A stretch of DNA of 64,000 bases from Blepharisma stoltei (taxonomy: Eukaryota; Ciliophora; Heterotrichea; Heterotrichida; Blepharismidae), in contig CAJZBQ010000062.1 in the NCBI GenBank assembly GCA_914767885.1, forward strand, positions 62,001 to 126,000. The letters are read 5' to 3'. Position numbers and translations under genes: made by a program. This document shows, one piece after another, positions 10,888 through 22,095 of this stretch (positions are counted from its first letter, which is position 1; every line of letters begins with the position of its first letter). The notes under the pieces are model-generated. The model searched no databases. It was given only the letters and a program-made list of their open reading frames with translations, and was not told the origin of the DNA.

Positions 10888-11107
10888 GTTTATTTTTATA
10901 AATCTTATAATTTTATTAAAAGCTCTTACTTTAAGCAAAAACTTTAAAATCTTTAATGCCTATGCCGTTAATGATATTTATTAAATTTTTAATTATTTTT
11001 ATAAAGATTTTGAGAAATTTGGTGATGAAAAGCTCTTAATTATAAATAATTTTATCATTTTATGGAAATTGTGAGAATATCAATGAAAATTCAATGATTA
11101 GATAGAA

Positions 11108-13348
11108 ATGGGCATTCAACATAAAAGGCGAAAAATTAACTATAAATCAAAATGGATTATAATAGTAATTATGGAAAAGATTGTTACTGAAACACTTACC
11201 CAGATTAGAGAAGTAAGGAAAAATCTGCTAGATATAAAGCAAAAGCAATTACAAGAAAATATTCTGCAAATTATTGCTTTTTTGAATAAAATTCAACAAG
11301 CAATTTCAATTTATGATTATTGAAAAGTTCACTATACAGCCTTGTATTGCTTTGCTCCTTCTGATCTCATGAAGTCAGAAAGTTTACATCTTCAGCATAA
11401 GTTGTTGCCCATAGAAAATTCAAAATGTCGAATTTTCTTGCCACACCTATAGTGCGCCTTGCGCTCTAGGTCCTTGCCCGGTTAAGGCTATACTACAGGA
11501 TTTAAGAGCATGGGCCGATTCCCATCCCATTTTAATATATTAAAATCTAACAAGCAATTGCGAAATATTACGACAATAATTCCTCAATACAGGAAGGAAA
11601 TTTAGCATTCGGGATTGTCGCAATAAAATTTATCAGCAAATATCTTGACCAATTGCAGAAGCTCGCTCAGAAAATCCATCACAAAAAATATAAAAATAAA
11701 TATAAAGACCAGATTATAATTACTCAAGCCAAGTTTGATACAATAAGTGAATTTTTCCCTAATGCATTTAGAACAAGCCAAGACGATATATTTTGCTTAC
11801 CCCATCCAAATAATTTTTAAAAATATTTTATTAATTTATTTTTTTTACATTATTAGAGTTAGAAAAAACTCATCAGCGATGGGCAAGACTCGAATCAGTA
11901 ACAAATCGTATCCAAATTGCTGAGCCCAAAGCTCTAAAGCAATCATGAGACAATTTATTTGGCTTAATCGCAATAGCCCAAGCTTTTATGTCAAAAGGCA
12001 TAAGCAGCCAATCAAAAATTGTCCAAAAAATTACAGTAGGTTCCTGCATGATGTTTTATGGGCTTTTCCGAAAGCAAGCCCGAAAGCAGCAAACACTATT
12101 TAATGCTCAAGCGACCCCCGAAATTGTCCAAATTTGTTTTAATGCTCTGGACTCCCAGCTTGGCCATATGATGCTAAAAGTAATTCTCCCTTCAATAGAA
12201 TTCAATGAGATGATTTTTATCCCAAGACTTGCCAATCATGTCCTGTCCTCTTCTTTATACCCCACCCATGATAAATCACAAACAGCCCACTACCTTAACG
12301 TCATTAACAAAGAACCTCATTTATCAGGGTCAAAATTCTCATTAAGCTGGGATCCAGGCAGAATAAGAGTCCCAGTCAGAGTTTTGTCAGCTTTTAAAAT
12401 AGAAAAAATTTCCAAAGAAAAAGAAGAAGCAAAATTTTGTGGCTGCCGCCCAGAAAGACCTCTTAGGGGAGCACAAATGAATAAATTGATTTTACATGTC
12501 CACGGAGGAGGATTTGTGGCGATGAGCTCGTATTCTCACCAAAATTATACCAGAATTTGGGCGAATGAGCTGAAAATTCCTTTATTTTCTGTTGATTATA
12601 GACTAGCTCCTCAGCATCCTTTTCCAGCTGCTTTGGACGATGTGTGGCAGGTTTATACGTGGCTTAAAACTTATGCTGAACAATATTTAGGAATTTTGCC
12701 TGAAAAAATTATATTAGTTGGAGACTCGGCTGGGGGGAATTTAATTCTTGCGCTTACTATTAAAGCGATTTTAATGAACTTTCCGCTGCCTTCTGGGCTG
12801 TTAGTTTATTATCCAGCCAGCAATTTGGCAAGAGATGACCAGTTCAGCGAGTCTTTATTGTGAAGTTTAGAAGACCCTTTATTATCCCACAATTTTTTGA
12901 AAATTTGTTTGGACTCTTATTTAAAAGACACAAACCTTGACAAAAGACATCCACTGATATCCCCGTATTATGCTGATAATTCAATTATTTCGAAATTCCC
13001 ACCTGTGAGGATTTTTACTGGGAATCTTGATCCTTTGCATCATGAAGCTTTGAGGTTTGCGGATAAATTGATAAGTAATGGGGTCAATACCAAACTATTT
13101 ATATATACCTATTTATTATTAATGGCAGGAAGGCGAGGCATTACATTTTTTTTTTCAAAGTAATAAAAAATGGTTTATATCCTGACGTGTATCATGGAAG
13201 TTTGAATTTTTATGCAAGAGGAGGTATCAAAGCTTGCAAAAAAACTATTGATGATGGAATTGAGATGTTTAATGAGTTATTTAATTATGAAGAGCCTGCC
13301 CCTGAAAGTGCAACTCTTGCAGCAATAGCATCGAGTTTAAGTTTATAA
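11108..13348 (+). CDS. Hormone-sensitive-lipase-type esterase
   Basis: The C-terminal half is a classic HSL-family alpha/beta hydrolase: oxyanion motif HVHGGGFVAMSS, nucleophile motif VGDSAGGNLILA, acidic residue in GNLDPLHHEA, histidine in YPDVYHGSL. The N-terminal half (ESVTNRIQIAEPKALKQSWD, ARKQQTLFNAQATPEIVQIC) resembles the long N-domain of animal HSL rather than short bacterial relatives. The start may be 11108 (MGIQHKRRK) or 11171 (MEKIVTETL). TGA is Trp in YDYW and LLWSLED. Inserts: GC-rich block near 11440-11560, an AT-rich IES near 11800-11870, and an 80-bp IES at 13096-13175. Ends AAIASSLSL then TAA. Predicted role: neutral lipid or steryl-ester hydrolysis. Confidence 0.85.
11440..11560. 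mobile_element. GC-rich insert in lipase gene, origin unclear
   Basis: Short GC-richer segment interrupting the N-domain coding. It ends with CCATTTTAATATATTAAA, a string also found at the edge of the decayed MITE near 9930. Possibly a truncated retroposon. Confidence 0.4.
13096..13175. mobile_element. 80-bp IES in lipase gene
   Basis: Bounded by TA on both sides. Removal with one TA joins NTKL to YPDVYHGSL in frame, immediately before the catalytic histidine. Confidence 0.8.
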
Positions 13349-13489
13349 TAAATAGAAATTTCAATTTATGATAGTTTTAACATGCTTACTCTCTCTAATG
13401 TAAAATTTAATTCTTATCAATGAAAAATATAAATAATAACATTTTAGCTGCATAGATAATAAAAAAGGATAAGAAAGAAAAAGAAGAAT

Positions 13490-13833
13490 AAAAGCCTGAA
13501 ACCCAGAAAATTAAACTAGAAACCCTAATTTTTCGTTTAAAAAGGTAAAAGCAAGCCATTCAAGACTTTTAAGCAACCCTTCAAGCCGTAAACTAAAAAC
13601 TTTACTCTCCTTATATCACGAATTACCAAATTATAGAAGCAGTCCCTCGACATGCCCAACGAAAAACTATTGTGACGTTTCTGGCCAGCTCGCCAAATAT
13701 TCTGACTCTAAAACAGGACTAAGGTTTTGCAGCCTACAAATACAACATCATAAAATACTCAGTCAAAACCCATAAAAAGCTATTTAGCATTAAGAAAAGC
13801 AGTTTAGTTAAGTTACATATATTTCTCTTTTAG
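13490..13833 (+). CDS. INO80C: INO80C/IES6-like YL1-C domain gene, frame broken
   Basis: Contains KNYCDVSGQLAKYSDSKTGL followed by RFCS, closely matching the YL1-C domain of INO80 complex subunit C (human pattern: KKYSDVSGLLANYTDPQS, then LRF). Upstream PFKTFKQPFKP resembles the Pro/Phe-rich segment preceding it. The pieces lie in different frames: one-base shifts occur near 13,585 and after RFCS, where the continuation YKYNIIKYSVKTHKKLFS is in another frame. I cannot tell sequence error, unusual intron or decay. Start not identified. Confidence 0.55.
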
Positions 13834-13887
13834 TCCTAAAAAAAATTAACATATCTTTTTAACAATTAGGCAAGTTACATAGCTAGT

Positions 13888-14220
13888 TTACAATTGACAG
13901 TCATCATCAGAGTTTGGCTTTTCTCCAGGCTCCGAAAAGCAGTCCCATTTACACAGTTTTTTCAGAAGCAATCTGAAAAACGACGAAGAAGAGCCCTTAC
14001 TATTTTTTTCTGAATCCACTGACAAATCAGCTGGATTTTCTATACTCAGTGAAATAGATATGCTTTGATTATTCGTGGAATCTTTTTCCCGAGTTCTTTT
14101 TGAAGAACCTTTGCTTTTTAGCCTTTGGCTTCTTTCTTTTTCTAATCTCTGAATGATTTGTTTAGCCTAAATTAAAGCTACAGTTGGAAGTTTCATGGAT
14201 TTTGCGTTATTTGCATTCAT
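13888..14220 (-). CDS. Small basic/Ser-rich unknown protein with 15-nt intron
   Basis: Starts MNANNAKSMKLPT; a 15-nt intron (14167-14181, GTAGCTTTAATTTAG) removes an in-frame TAG and joins to AKQIIQRLEKERSQRLKSK. The rest is Ser/Lys-rich and ends KPNSDDDCQL. I do not recognise a family. Its value is as a clear example of the 15-nt intron. Confidence 0.7.
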
Positions 14221-14346
14221 TTTGAGCAGCAGGGAAGTGCTGAGCTGTATATGAGAATTATAAGAAGAGACAAAAATGGATAAAAAGTTCACTAAAGAAG
14301 GCTTTTATTGGATAGAACGTTATTATGGAAATTTTATAGAAGGAAT

Positions 14347-15400
14347 CTATTGGAATTTAGTTAAAAAGGCTTCAACTGCATCACGATTAGGCATGGACTC
14401 GAGTGCTCCTTTTTTGGTAATTGATAAAAATGCAGCTGCTGAAGCAAATTTCATGGCTTCTGCAAAGTCTTCGAGGTGAAGGCTGCCTCTTTCTAAGAGT
14501 TTGACTGCGAGGGCGGCTGTAAAGCAGTCTCCAGCACCAGTTGTATCGACTATACTCAATTCTTGGTCGCTTAATCTCTTATTTAAATAAATTTTTTTTA
14601 TTATAATTTTTATACAAATTAATTATTTTTTTATTTTGTAAATAATATAAGTTAATTTCTGAAAATATCCACAAATATAGATAATAGGTTAGGGCTCTTT
14701 GCTCATATCTCCCATTACTACCTAAATATAATGATCCTTCACTCCCCAATTTAACCACTAAATGTTTAACGCCAATTTTAAATAATTTTTCTGATGCTTG
14801 CACAATATCATTTTGAATCCCAGTCAACCTTTCTAGTTCTGTCGTATTTGGTGACAAAATATCAACATTTTCTAATAATTCGTTAGGCAGTTCTCCTTCT
14901 TTTCCACCAGTGTCCATGATAACAATTTTTCCGTTTTCTTTGGCAAGTCTTGCAGCTTGGATATTTATTTCGTCAGGAATTTCTCTTTGCAACAATAAAG
15001 CATCGCAGTTAATAATCGTATTTCTTATTGACTCGGAAAGGGAGCTCCATCTCATATTAGCACCTCCAATGATGATAATTGAATTATCTCCAGTTGTTAA
15101 GAGAATAATAATAGCTTGCCCACTTGGAGTATCACTTAAAGTATTAATGTTTTCAATATTGACCCCTCTAGAAGAGAGTTCAGATTTCAGCATACCTCCA
15201 GCTGCATCATTTCCAACCTGGCCTAAAAAGAATGTAGATCCACCTAATAGCGATGCAGCAGCTGCTTGATTTGCACCTTTTCCACCAGCTCTCAATTCGC
15301 CTCCTGCATGAGCTTGAATGGTTTCCCCAATTAATGGAAGTTTGTTGACTTCCACATAAAGATCGCCATTTGCAGAACCAAGAACTGCGAGTTTTTTCAT
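14347..15400 (-). CDS. RBKS: Ribokinase (PfkB family)
   Basis: Starts MKKLAVLGSANGDLYVEV. PfkB motifs: substrate-binding GGKGANQAAAAS, and C-terminal signature VDTTGAGDCFTAALAVKL with the catalytic Asp in GAGD. Adenine-loop residues LGSEGSLYLG are present. Phosphorylates ribose to ribose-5-phosphate in the cytosol. One AT-rich insert (about 14578-14690) splits the gene just before the GAGD signature; the exact edges are not resolved because TA pairs I tried leave a frame conflict. Normal family length (about 300 aa). Confidence 0.9.
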
Positions 15401-15459
15401 TTATTAATCACAAGTTAACAGACTTAAAAGAAATATTTGTTATTTCATTATATGCATAT

Positions 15460-16143
15460 TTAACCTAACCTAAATCCACGACCTTGATAAGCTTGCTGCT
15501 GACGTGGAGCACCTGGCTGCAGAATTAATCTTCTGAAGAAATCAGGAGTTTTAGCTAAATCATATCCATATTCTTGAGGAATCTGTTCTTTCAACATATA
15601 ATAGATATGCCCTGCAAGCAGACCAATTAAATCATCCATAATATTGCCTCCCATCAAAACTCTAATTCCTAGCAAGACAAAAGGAAATTGGTATGCTTTT
15701 ACAACAAATCCTCCATAAAATGGGACAATTTGCTGAGGATCAAGTTTGCTTCAAACATAGAGTAACGCAAAAAGCAATCCTGATCCTAAAAAGGTAACAT
15801 TAGTAAATAGTGAAAAAAATAGCATTATGGTAGCCATCATCAGAATAGCCCAGATAAAAGAGGCGAAATCTTGATTATAAGTCGGATGAGTTTCTAATGC
15901 CCTTGTAAACCTGACTAATATTGCTAAAGAAATGATAAATCCGAAGCTAAAAGACCCAAAAAATATAAACGTCGTGAGAATTCTTCATGCTTCAAGATTG
16001 TTAAGTACACGTGTTAACACAAAATTCAAACTGTAAGGAGAAATAATTTCGAAGGTTGTGAGTGTAGCTGAAACCATTGCAGAGCAGAAATAGTATTTTG
16101 TGAACGGTGGCAAGCCGTGAAACCATGCATCTATTGTCGTCAT
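15460..16143 (-). CDS. Derlin (ERAD rhomboid pseudoprotease)
   Basis: Starts MTTIDAWFHGLPPFTKYYF and is uninterrupted apart from TGA=Trp codons (NLEAW, YVWSK). Several hydrophobic segments follow, with the derlin-type N-terminus and RILTTFIFFGSFSFGF, YDLAKTPDFFRRLI and a Gln/Arg-rich cytosolic tail ending GRGFRLG. Derlins move misfolded proteins out of the endoplasmic reticulum. About 227 aa, usual for the family. Confidence 0.9.
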
Positions 16144-16186
16144 CTTTAAAATTATTATATCTTATTCTTAGAAAATTCCATATTAA

Positions 16187-17589
16187 CTAGTTTAGATGTT
16201 TATCAATCAGCCACGGCTCATCATTTTCCTGATATTTTGGTGGCGGTACTGCAAAAGGTAATCTCCTCACCATTTCCTTCTTCATTGCTTTGCTTCCTGG
16301 CTTTGGTAAGAATAAGACTCCCATTTCGTAATTCATCATGTAAATCCTTGTGCTATTTTTTTCTCATGTTCCCCAAGCTGCTGGCGATAAATTGTGGCTT
16401 CCGAAATAAAAAATTGTATCGTCGTCAATTTCATAATTATTGTGGGCAATTACAACTTTACTGTGAGAAAGATGCTTACAAATTTGAGGAAATTCTAATG
16501 GAGATGCTATATCTCTTACTCCGTTATGTATTAAAAAAGGGATTTAATATAGCTTTGATTAATATATTTTAATAATTATTTTTAAATAATGGAGATTTAA
16601 AGCTTTTTTTGGAAATTCAGCTGCATTACAGTGTTCTTCTTTAATAAAAGTTGTCCCACCTCCTCCTTTGCCGAGATGGCTATTTTCTACAGTTCTGAGG
16701 CTTGGGAAAATTATTTCATAATTTGCAAGTAAATTATTGGCAAAACTTTTGCAGAATTCTCCCATAACTTTTCTGTTAAGTTTTCCTAAGCTAGAACATT
16801 GTATCAATAAATCACTATAAGTATTTCCAGTTTGACTAATAAGTCTCCTCATCCTTGCTTGCCCACTATTGGCTAAATCAGGAGTTCTTCCAGGGACTGA
16901 GCATACTAATTCCACTTTTGGGTTTGAAAAATCATAATTTTCTATACCTTTCCTAATGAATATAAATTCTCTATTTTTTATTAGCCAAAATCCTTTTATT
17001 CATTGCGAAACCAATAGATCAATTCCTAGATGCTCTTTCATATCATATGATATCGGCATAACCTTTACAAGAAACCTTTGTAATTGTGCTAAAAAAGAAT
17101 TTTCACGTGAATATCCAGCAGGAAAATCCTGAAACCAAACAACTTGGCCGATACTTGCCCAATCATATTGAACTAAATTTGCACTGCAGACGACAACACG
17201 AAGCTTGTCTGGGAATTTTAATAGAAAAAGTTTAGCATGGAATTTGCCCCATGATACTTCTTTGCGCGGGGAAATTATATGCTTTACTTGGTTAATAGGA
17301 TAATAATTTAAGGTTAAATTATTTAGGGCAAGAAATCAATTGTAAAAAGTATAGTAAAACCTTCAGAAATATTAAATCGTCCTGGGCTTGAACTTTCAGT
17401 GATAAGACAAGTTTTAATACCCTGTTTAAGAAGCGGAGCAATAAAAGTTTCTTCGTAGCAAAATGTTGTCAAAAGAGCAGAAATAAGTGTTTTAGGAGAG
17501 CGCGGGTTTTCAAGGAGGTCCTCATACATAAGTTGTCGGAAGGAAAGCAAATGAGATGGTGGATTCTGGATGTAATCAAGAGCGGTCAT
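16187..17589 (-). CDS. TDP1: Tyrosyl-DNA phosphodiesterase 1
   Basis: Starts MTALDYIQNPPSHLLSF. First HxK motif KFHAKLFLLKF followed by CSANLVQYDW; second HxK motif SHSKVVIAH followed by the Asn-containing GSHNLSPAAWGTWEKNS and YEMGVLFLP, all as in TDP1. It repairs topoisomerase-I-DNA adducts by cleaving 3'-phosphotyrosyl bonds. A roughly 51-bp IES (16532-16582) sits before the second motif: removing it with one TA joins NLHYL to IHNGVRD. A one-base frame discrepancy near 17,330 (FTIDF / FLALNNLTL) is unexplained. Confidence 0.9.
16532..16582. mobile_element. ~51-bp IES in TDP1
   Basis: TA-bounded AT-only insert; the only TA pair I found that restores an open frame between the two catalytic halves. 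Confidence 0.65.
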
Positions 17590-18096
17590 ATATATTGGGG
17601 AAAAAGAGTTTCCTAGAAATTATACTTTATTTTGATGAGTTTATAGAAGAATATTTTTGATATATCCACAAAAAGATTTAAATAATACACACCATTTCAA
17701 TTTAAAATAGCATAAAATATTTTTTTACGAAAATAATAAAATTCTGATTAAAATATTTAATCCCCAAAAGAGAAAAGCCTTTTTATTTGCATTTCTATTA
17801 TAATAATACAATATTATGATCAAATAATTTTTCTACTATAAAATTATTTAATTTAATTTTTTATATTATAAATGTAAAATCTATTGTATACCATATATAT
17901 ATTGTAGTCCCGTCTTTTATAAAGGCAGAACTTTCCTCTTTCCTTTTCCTTCTTTGATGTGCAAGCTCTCTAAGAATCAGATTATTTTCTTCATACAATA
18001 TATCTTAACTGTTAACACACTTTATCATTAAATATTTTTTTATTAATTTTATTACTATATTATAGCAGAAAAAAATTTATTTTTTTTTAATCATAA
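17590..18096. other. AT-rich spacer with a possible small exon
   Basis: Mostly AT-rich. About 17,880-17,995 on the minus strand is GC-richer and open (contains NNLILRELAHQRRKRKEESS). It may be an exon of the following small gene, a separate gene or an RNA; no start or end can be fixed. Confidence 0.3.
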
Positions 18097-18329
18097 CTAA
18101 TTTAGATTGAGCTCGAGACCAACGTAACTTATAGCCAAGGGCTGTAGAAATATTCCAGCTAAAAATAAGGACATTAGCATTACAATCTTCCTAATAATTG
18201 GCATCAAATTAATTAGAAGTAGCATAATTTTATCAATTACTCAAATAATGCTTATTTACTGTAATTTTTATCTTCTTCTACACTATCTTCTTCGTCTTCT
18301 TCTCTTTTGCGTTTTACAGGTACATCCAT
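18097..18329 (-). CDS. Possible small membrane protein, uncertain
   Basis: Starts MDVPVKRKREEDEEDSVEED. A 20-nt GT...AG segment (18240-18259) must be removed to join to a very hydrophobic stretch (KIVMLMSLFLAGIFLQPLA) and the stop at 18097. The intron length is atypical for this genome (15 nt elsewhere), so the model is weak. Confidence 0.35.
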
Positions 18330-18479
18330 CTATTAATTAAATTATAAAATTATCCAAATACCCCTCTTATCAAAATAAATTATACCTTTTATTAGATTAA
18401 ATAAATTTCAAGTAAATAATAGCAATTAATTAATATTTAGCATAAAAAGTATAACACGAAATCGAAATTTTCTTAATAA

Positions 18480-20384
18480 ATGGGCAATGCAAATAGAATA
18501 GATTACACTATTACTCAAAATAGGCATCCTGGCTGCACTGTAATTTTCATTTAGAATTGTTTGGGCTGCTCAGAATTAATGCTTGATGGTGGAGAACTGG
18601 CCATTCATCAACAAGTAGGCATCCCTAGAGGTCGAATAATTCCTGAAAGTTTAAAATACTTGACGAATAATGAGCTACAGTTACTTCAAGCTGCTGGGAC
18701 AAAAAATCTCAGCTCAATTCGGTGGTATCTTTCTCAAGGTATCAGCCCAAATACATATGATGAAAATCGCGGGTAAAATAAATTTTATTATAAAAAGTAA
18801 ATAAATATTTTTTAATTAAATTAGATAGAAAATAAATTATTAATTGATTTTTTTGACAACCAAAAATCGAACATCCCCACTCCACATTGCAGCCCGTCAA
18901 GGATCTTTACAAATTATTCAAGAGCTACTTAATAAAGGAGCTTTTATTAATCTTACAGACTGCGCTGGCTGAACCCCTCTTCACGTAGCTTCATATTACG
19001 GCCGTGAACAAGCAGTTACTGAGCTTCTCTCTTATGGTGCAGATTTTTCACTTGTTAATCGCAGAGGTGAAACCCCTTGTGACATTGCTCGAACCCCTCA
19101 AACTCGCGAGGTTTTCAATAATTTTTGTAAAGACTCCTCTCAAATTATCTGCCGGAAAAAAACGCCAAATTTAGCATTGGATTTATCTGCCATGGAAGTA
19201 AAAAATTTTGTTCAAGATTTCAAAGATGGGCGGACATCAAAAGACCGATCCCCAACACTTGAAGAGCCAAGCGAAATAATAGCGCCAATTAATTGAATTT
19301 TTCCTGGAATATCATCATTGATTGTTTCACCTTTAATAAGCACCCCTACAAATGAACTGAAGCTTGAATGCATAAAATTATTTATAATTATTTTGATTAA
19401 CTTGAGGAATATTTGTTTTAAAAATAATTTTTTGCTTTTTTAATAGAAATTGGTATAATTTAGAACCTCTTAGAGGTCTCACATTTATGCTTGCAATGGG
19501 AGTTTTAGGTAACAAGCCACAAGAGGTAAGTAAATATTTTCTTACTGAGCCTAAGTTGAGTAAATCTTCAATTGGGTTTATATTAGGAGAGATCAATAAT
19601 TTCTATAAAGAAGTGGCTTTTGAATTTATGAAACAGCTAGGCTTGAAAGGGATTAATATTGTAGTCGCGCTTAGAAAAGTTTTTAGCCATCTTATATTAC
19701 CTGAGGAAGGAGGAAAAATCACACATATTTTGCAGGCATTTGGGAACGTTTTTTCTAAACAAAATTGCCAATTTGGAAGCCCAGAAGCTATACAAAGTTT
19801 GAGCTTTTCTATGCTTTTTTATATAAATTAAATAAAAAATGCTTTTTAAGTTTATTTTTAAAGAGTTTTAATTAAAAAAGCATATAATAATGCTTGACAA
19901 ATCCATAAAGCAGCATAACCCTATTGACAAAGAAAATTTCATTACTACCAACAGTGGCTTACGTGACGGAAAAGATTACCCAGAAGGCATCCTCAACTGA
20001 ATTTATGACGAAGTCTCCCGGGTTCCTGTCATTTTTCCTATAGAAGACCCTATCGATTTAAGTCTCTTCGATATCCTCGACTTCGAAGGAATCGTCACCA
20101 TAAAAGAAAGAAAAAGACACATGGGCCTCTTCCAAGGCCTCCTCATCTTTTTTGGCACCTCAAAAGTCCCTTACGCCTGCCTCGTCCTCAAAGGAGCCGA
20201 AATCAGTGAAAATTGGCTCACACACCTTGTCACGATTTCCCACAAAGAAGGCATGGAAACAGCCAAACTCTCTAAAGAAGGCCGAATGAAGACCCGCAAA
20301 GAGAAAAACCTGGCCTTTAAAAGCGAAAATTCAAAAAAATGAATTGAGGTGCTCAATGCTGCAGCCTCTTGTAATACAAATTAA
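18480..20384 (+). CDS. Ankyrin-repeat + Sec7 (ARF-GEF) protein
   Basis: Starts MGNANRIDY, a possible N-myristoylation site. A 15-nt intron (18540-18554) follows. Ankyrin repeats: TSPLHIAARQGSLQIIQELL, GWTPLHVASYYGREQAVTEL. A Sec7 domain follows: FMLAMGVLGNKPQEVSKYF, ALRKVFSHLILPEEGGKITH with the Glu of the catalytic LP-E loop, then SLSFSMLF. A PH-like C-terminus ends WIEVLNAAASCNTN. TGA is Trp in GWTP, INWIF, LNWIYDE. Inserts: a 100-bp IES at 18763-18862 with a non-TA repeat, and AT-rich ones near 19380-19450 and 19825-19890. Sec7 domains load GTP on ARF GTPases in membrane traffic. Confidence 0.85.
18763..18862. mobile_element. 100-bp IES with non-TA flanking repeat
   Basis: Flanked by the 7-bp direct repeat AAAATCG. 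Removal of one repeat plus insert joins YDEN to RTSPLHIAAR in frame, as ankyrin repeats require. No nearby TA pair gives an open frame. Confidence 0.8.
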
Positions 20385-20398
20385 AATAATTCATTATT

Positions 20399-20779
20399 TT
20401 ATTCTTCATCATCAATAAATTCTTGTTTGATTTTTTTCCTGATTTCTATTTGTTGCCTGGCATCTTTTTCAAGGGTGTCAAGGTCATCTGAGGATAAACG
20501 ATGGGCGATAAATGTGAAGACGCCGACATATCAGGCAATAAAGGCAAATAAAGCAAGCCAAGTTTTAATTCTGATATCGCGAGGCTGCATATCGAGGGCG
20601 GGGGAGTGACGGTATCTCATTTCAGTTGATATTTTGGATGAAGGGATGCCACCTTTGTAATTCCAGGGGTCACGTCTTTGGCCTTTAAAATCAGGGAGAG
20701 GCGTCTTGAAATCTGGGTCCTTTCGACTGAGTTTTTGAGCTGCTGGGGCTTTGGCTTGCTCGAATAGCTTTCGTAGCAT
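20399..20779 (-). CDS. Small single-pass membrane protein, unknown
   Basis: Starts MLRKLFEQAKAPAAQKLSRK, a basic amphipathic N-terminus that could be a mitochondrial presequence. A PDFKGQRRDPWNYKG segment is followed by one transmembrane helix (TWLALFAFIAWYVGVFTFIA, with TGA as Trp) and a charged tail ending EFIDDEE. About 126 aa. The layout resembles small respiratory-complex subunits, but I cannot name it. Convergent with the ankyrin-Sec7 gene, 14 bases apart. Confidence 0.7.
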
Positions 20780-20885
20780 GATAATTATTAAGTAATGAAA
20801 AATAGAGCAATCTTATTTACCATTTTAGAAGATTTGAGCCATAACTAGCTGAGTAGGTCAACTGTTTTTGATTGAGAATTAAAGC

Positions 20886-21274
20886 TAACTCCCCCCCCCT
20901 CCGTGAGTAAACAAAAAAATTTTGTTCACTCACGGAGGGGGGTTAATTTTTTTTTTAAAAAAAATTTTTATATATAAATTTTATAAAAAAATATTTTTTT
21001 TCTAAATTTAAAAAAATCCTAATTCGCAAAAATTGGAAGGCAAATATTAATTTAATTTATAAAATTTTTATGTTTTAAAGAGCAATTCGTTTAAAATTAA
21101 ATAGAATTAGCTCTAGATTTTATTATACTAATTATCATTTATATATCAAAAATTTTTTCCATAAAAAATTTTTCTATTAAAAAAATTTTTGTTCACTCAC
21201 GGAGGGTGGGTTTTTGGTAAAAAAATGGTGATTTTTCTAATGGTTTTGTTCACTCACGGAGGGGGGGGGGAGTA
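20886..21274 (+). mobile_element. MITE copy 4 (CTCCGTGAGCG family)
   Basis: TA-bounded, same structure as copies 2 and 3, but with GTGAGTAAAC and GTTCACTCAC variants of the motif, a sub-variant shared with copy 6 at 60.3 kb. Intergenic. Confidence 0.95.
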
Positions 21275-21477
21275 AGAAGTTTTATTGTGGATTTTTTATG
21301 TCTTAAATTTTTCGCAAGATATTTTTGATATATAATTTTTCAGACTTTTTACTTTATTATTTAGCTATAGATGCTTTTTTACAGATAATAATGCAGTTTT
21401 TAAGAAAAATAGAGAAAATTATTTTTTTACTTCTTTGGAAATTTGATATTTTATGAAAGAAGAGAAAATAGAAAAAA

Positions 21478-21550
21478 GTCAGAGACCAGGAATCGAACCT
21501 GGAGTGGCCGTGATGAGCGGCAGCCGTGGGAACCCTTCCACTATCTCTGA
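21478..21550 (-). tRNA. tRNA-like Pol III gene, anticodon uncertain
   Basis: 73 nt. The 7-bp acceptor stem (TCAGAGA/TCTCTGA), D-arm (GTGG/CCAC) and T-arm (CCAGG TTCGATT CCTGG) are all perfect and at canonical positions. The A box (TAGTGGAAGGG) and B box (GGTTCGATTCC) are intact, and TTTTTT follows directly as a Pol III terminator. The anticodon arm does not fold at the standard position. A 4-bp stem GCCG/CGGC with loop CTCATCA gives CAT (Met); a 5-bp alternative GGCTG/CGGCC has a 10-nt loop containing TCA. Real gene likely, identity open. Confidence 0.7.
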
Positions 21551-22095
21551 TTAATTTAATATATCTCAGCTGAAGCAAATACTCATAAAAATTAATATTA
21601 CTTGATTAATCATAGACATGAGATCCTAGTAATTTATTATTCGAAATTTTATTTATGAATTTCTAATCATACATAGAAATGAGAGAATTTGTGCTTAGTA
21701 TAATAAGCTCACAATGAAGGTTAATGCTTAATTAATTTTAATTTTAAATAAAATTTAATATATAAAGGCTCTTTCTGATTATGATTAGGCTCTAAGAAAA
21801 TCAATATAAATACAACTTTTACAAAATGCAGGTGATATTACAATTTCTAGTTTGTTTCTCAAGCCAAAAAGGATTTTCTTAAAATCCCAGAAGAAGGCGG
21901 CACATAAGATTTTTAAGTTTCATTCATAAAATTTTATTAATGATGATTTAGCAATAGAACTTGGCTTATGCAAGTATTATTTAATCTTTAAATCTGGATG
22001 CTATCAAAATTACTATGGAGAAATTAGAATTTGACTTTAGTCTATAATTTCCTATAGAGAAAGAAACTCTTAAATTTATTCCAAATTAATCCTTA
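21551..22095. other. AT-rich spacer
   Basis: No supported gene, RNA or repeat seen. Short open frames have no protein-like composition. Confidence 0.4.

Noticed and set aside
14910-15269. 119-codon ORF antisense to ribokinase
   Set aside because: Shadow of a clear ribokinase frame.
15460-15475. TTAACCTAACCTAA as a telomere-like repeat
   Set aside because: It is the coding end of the derlin gene (FRLG-stop) and has only two units.
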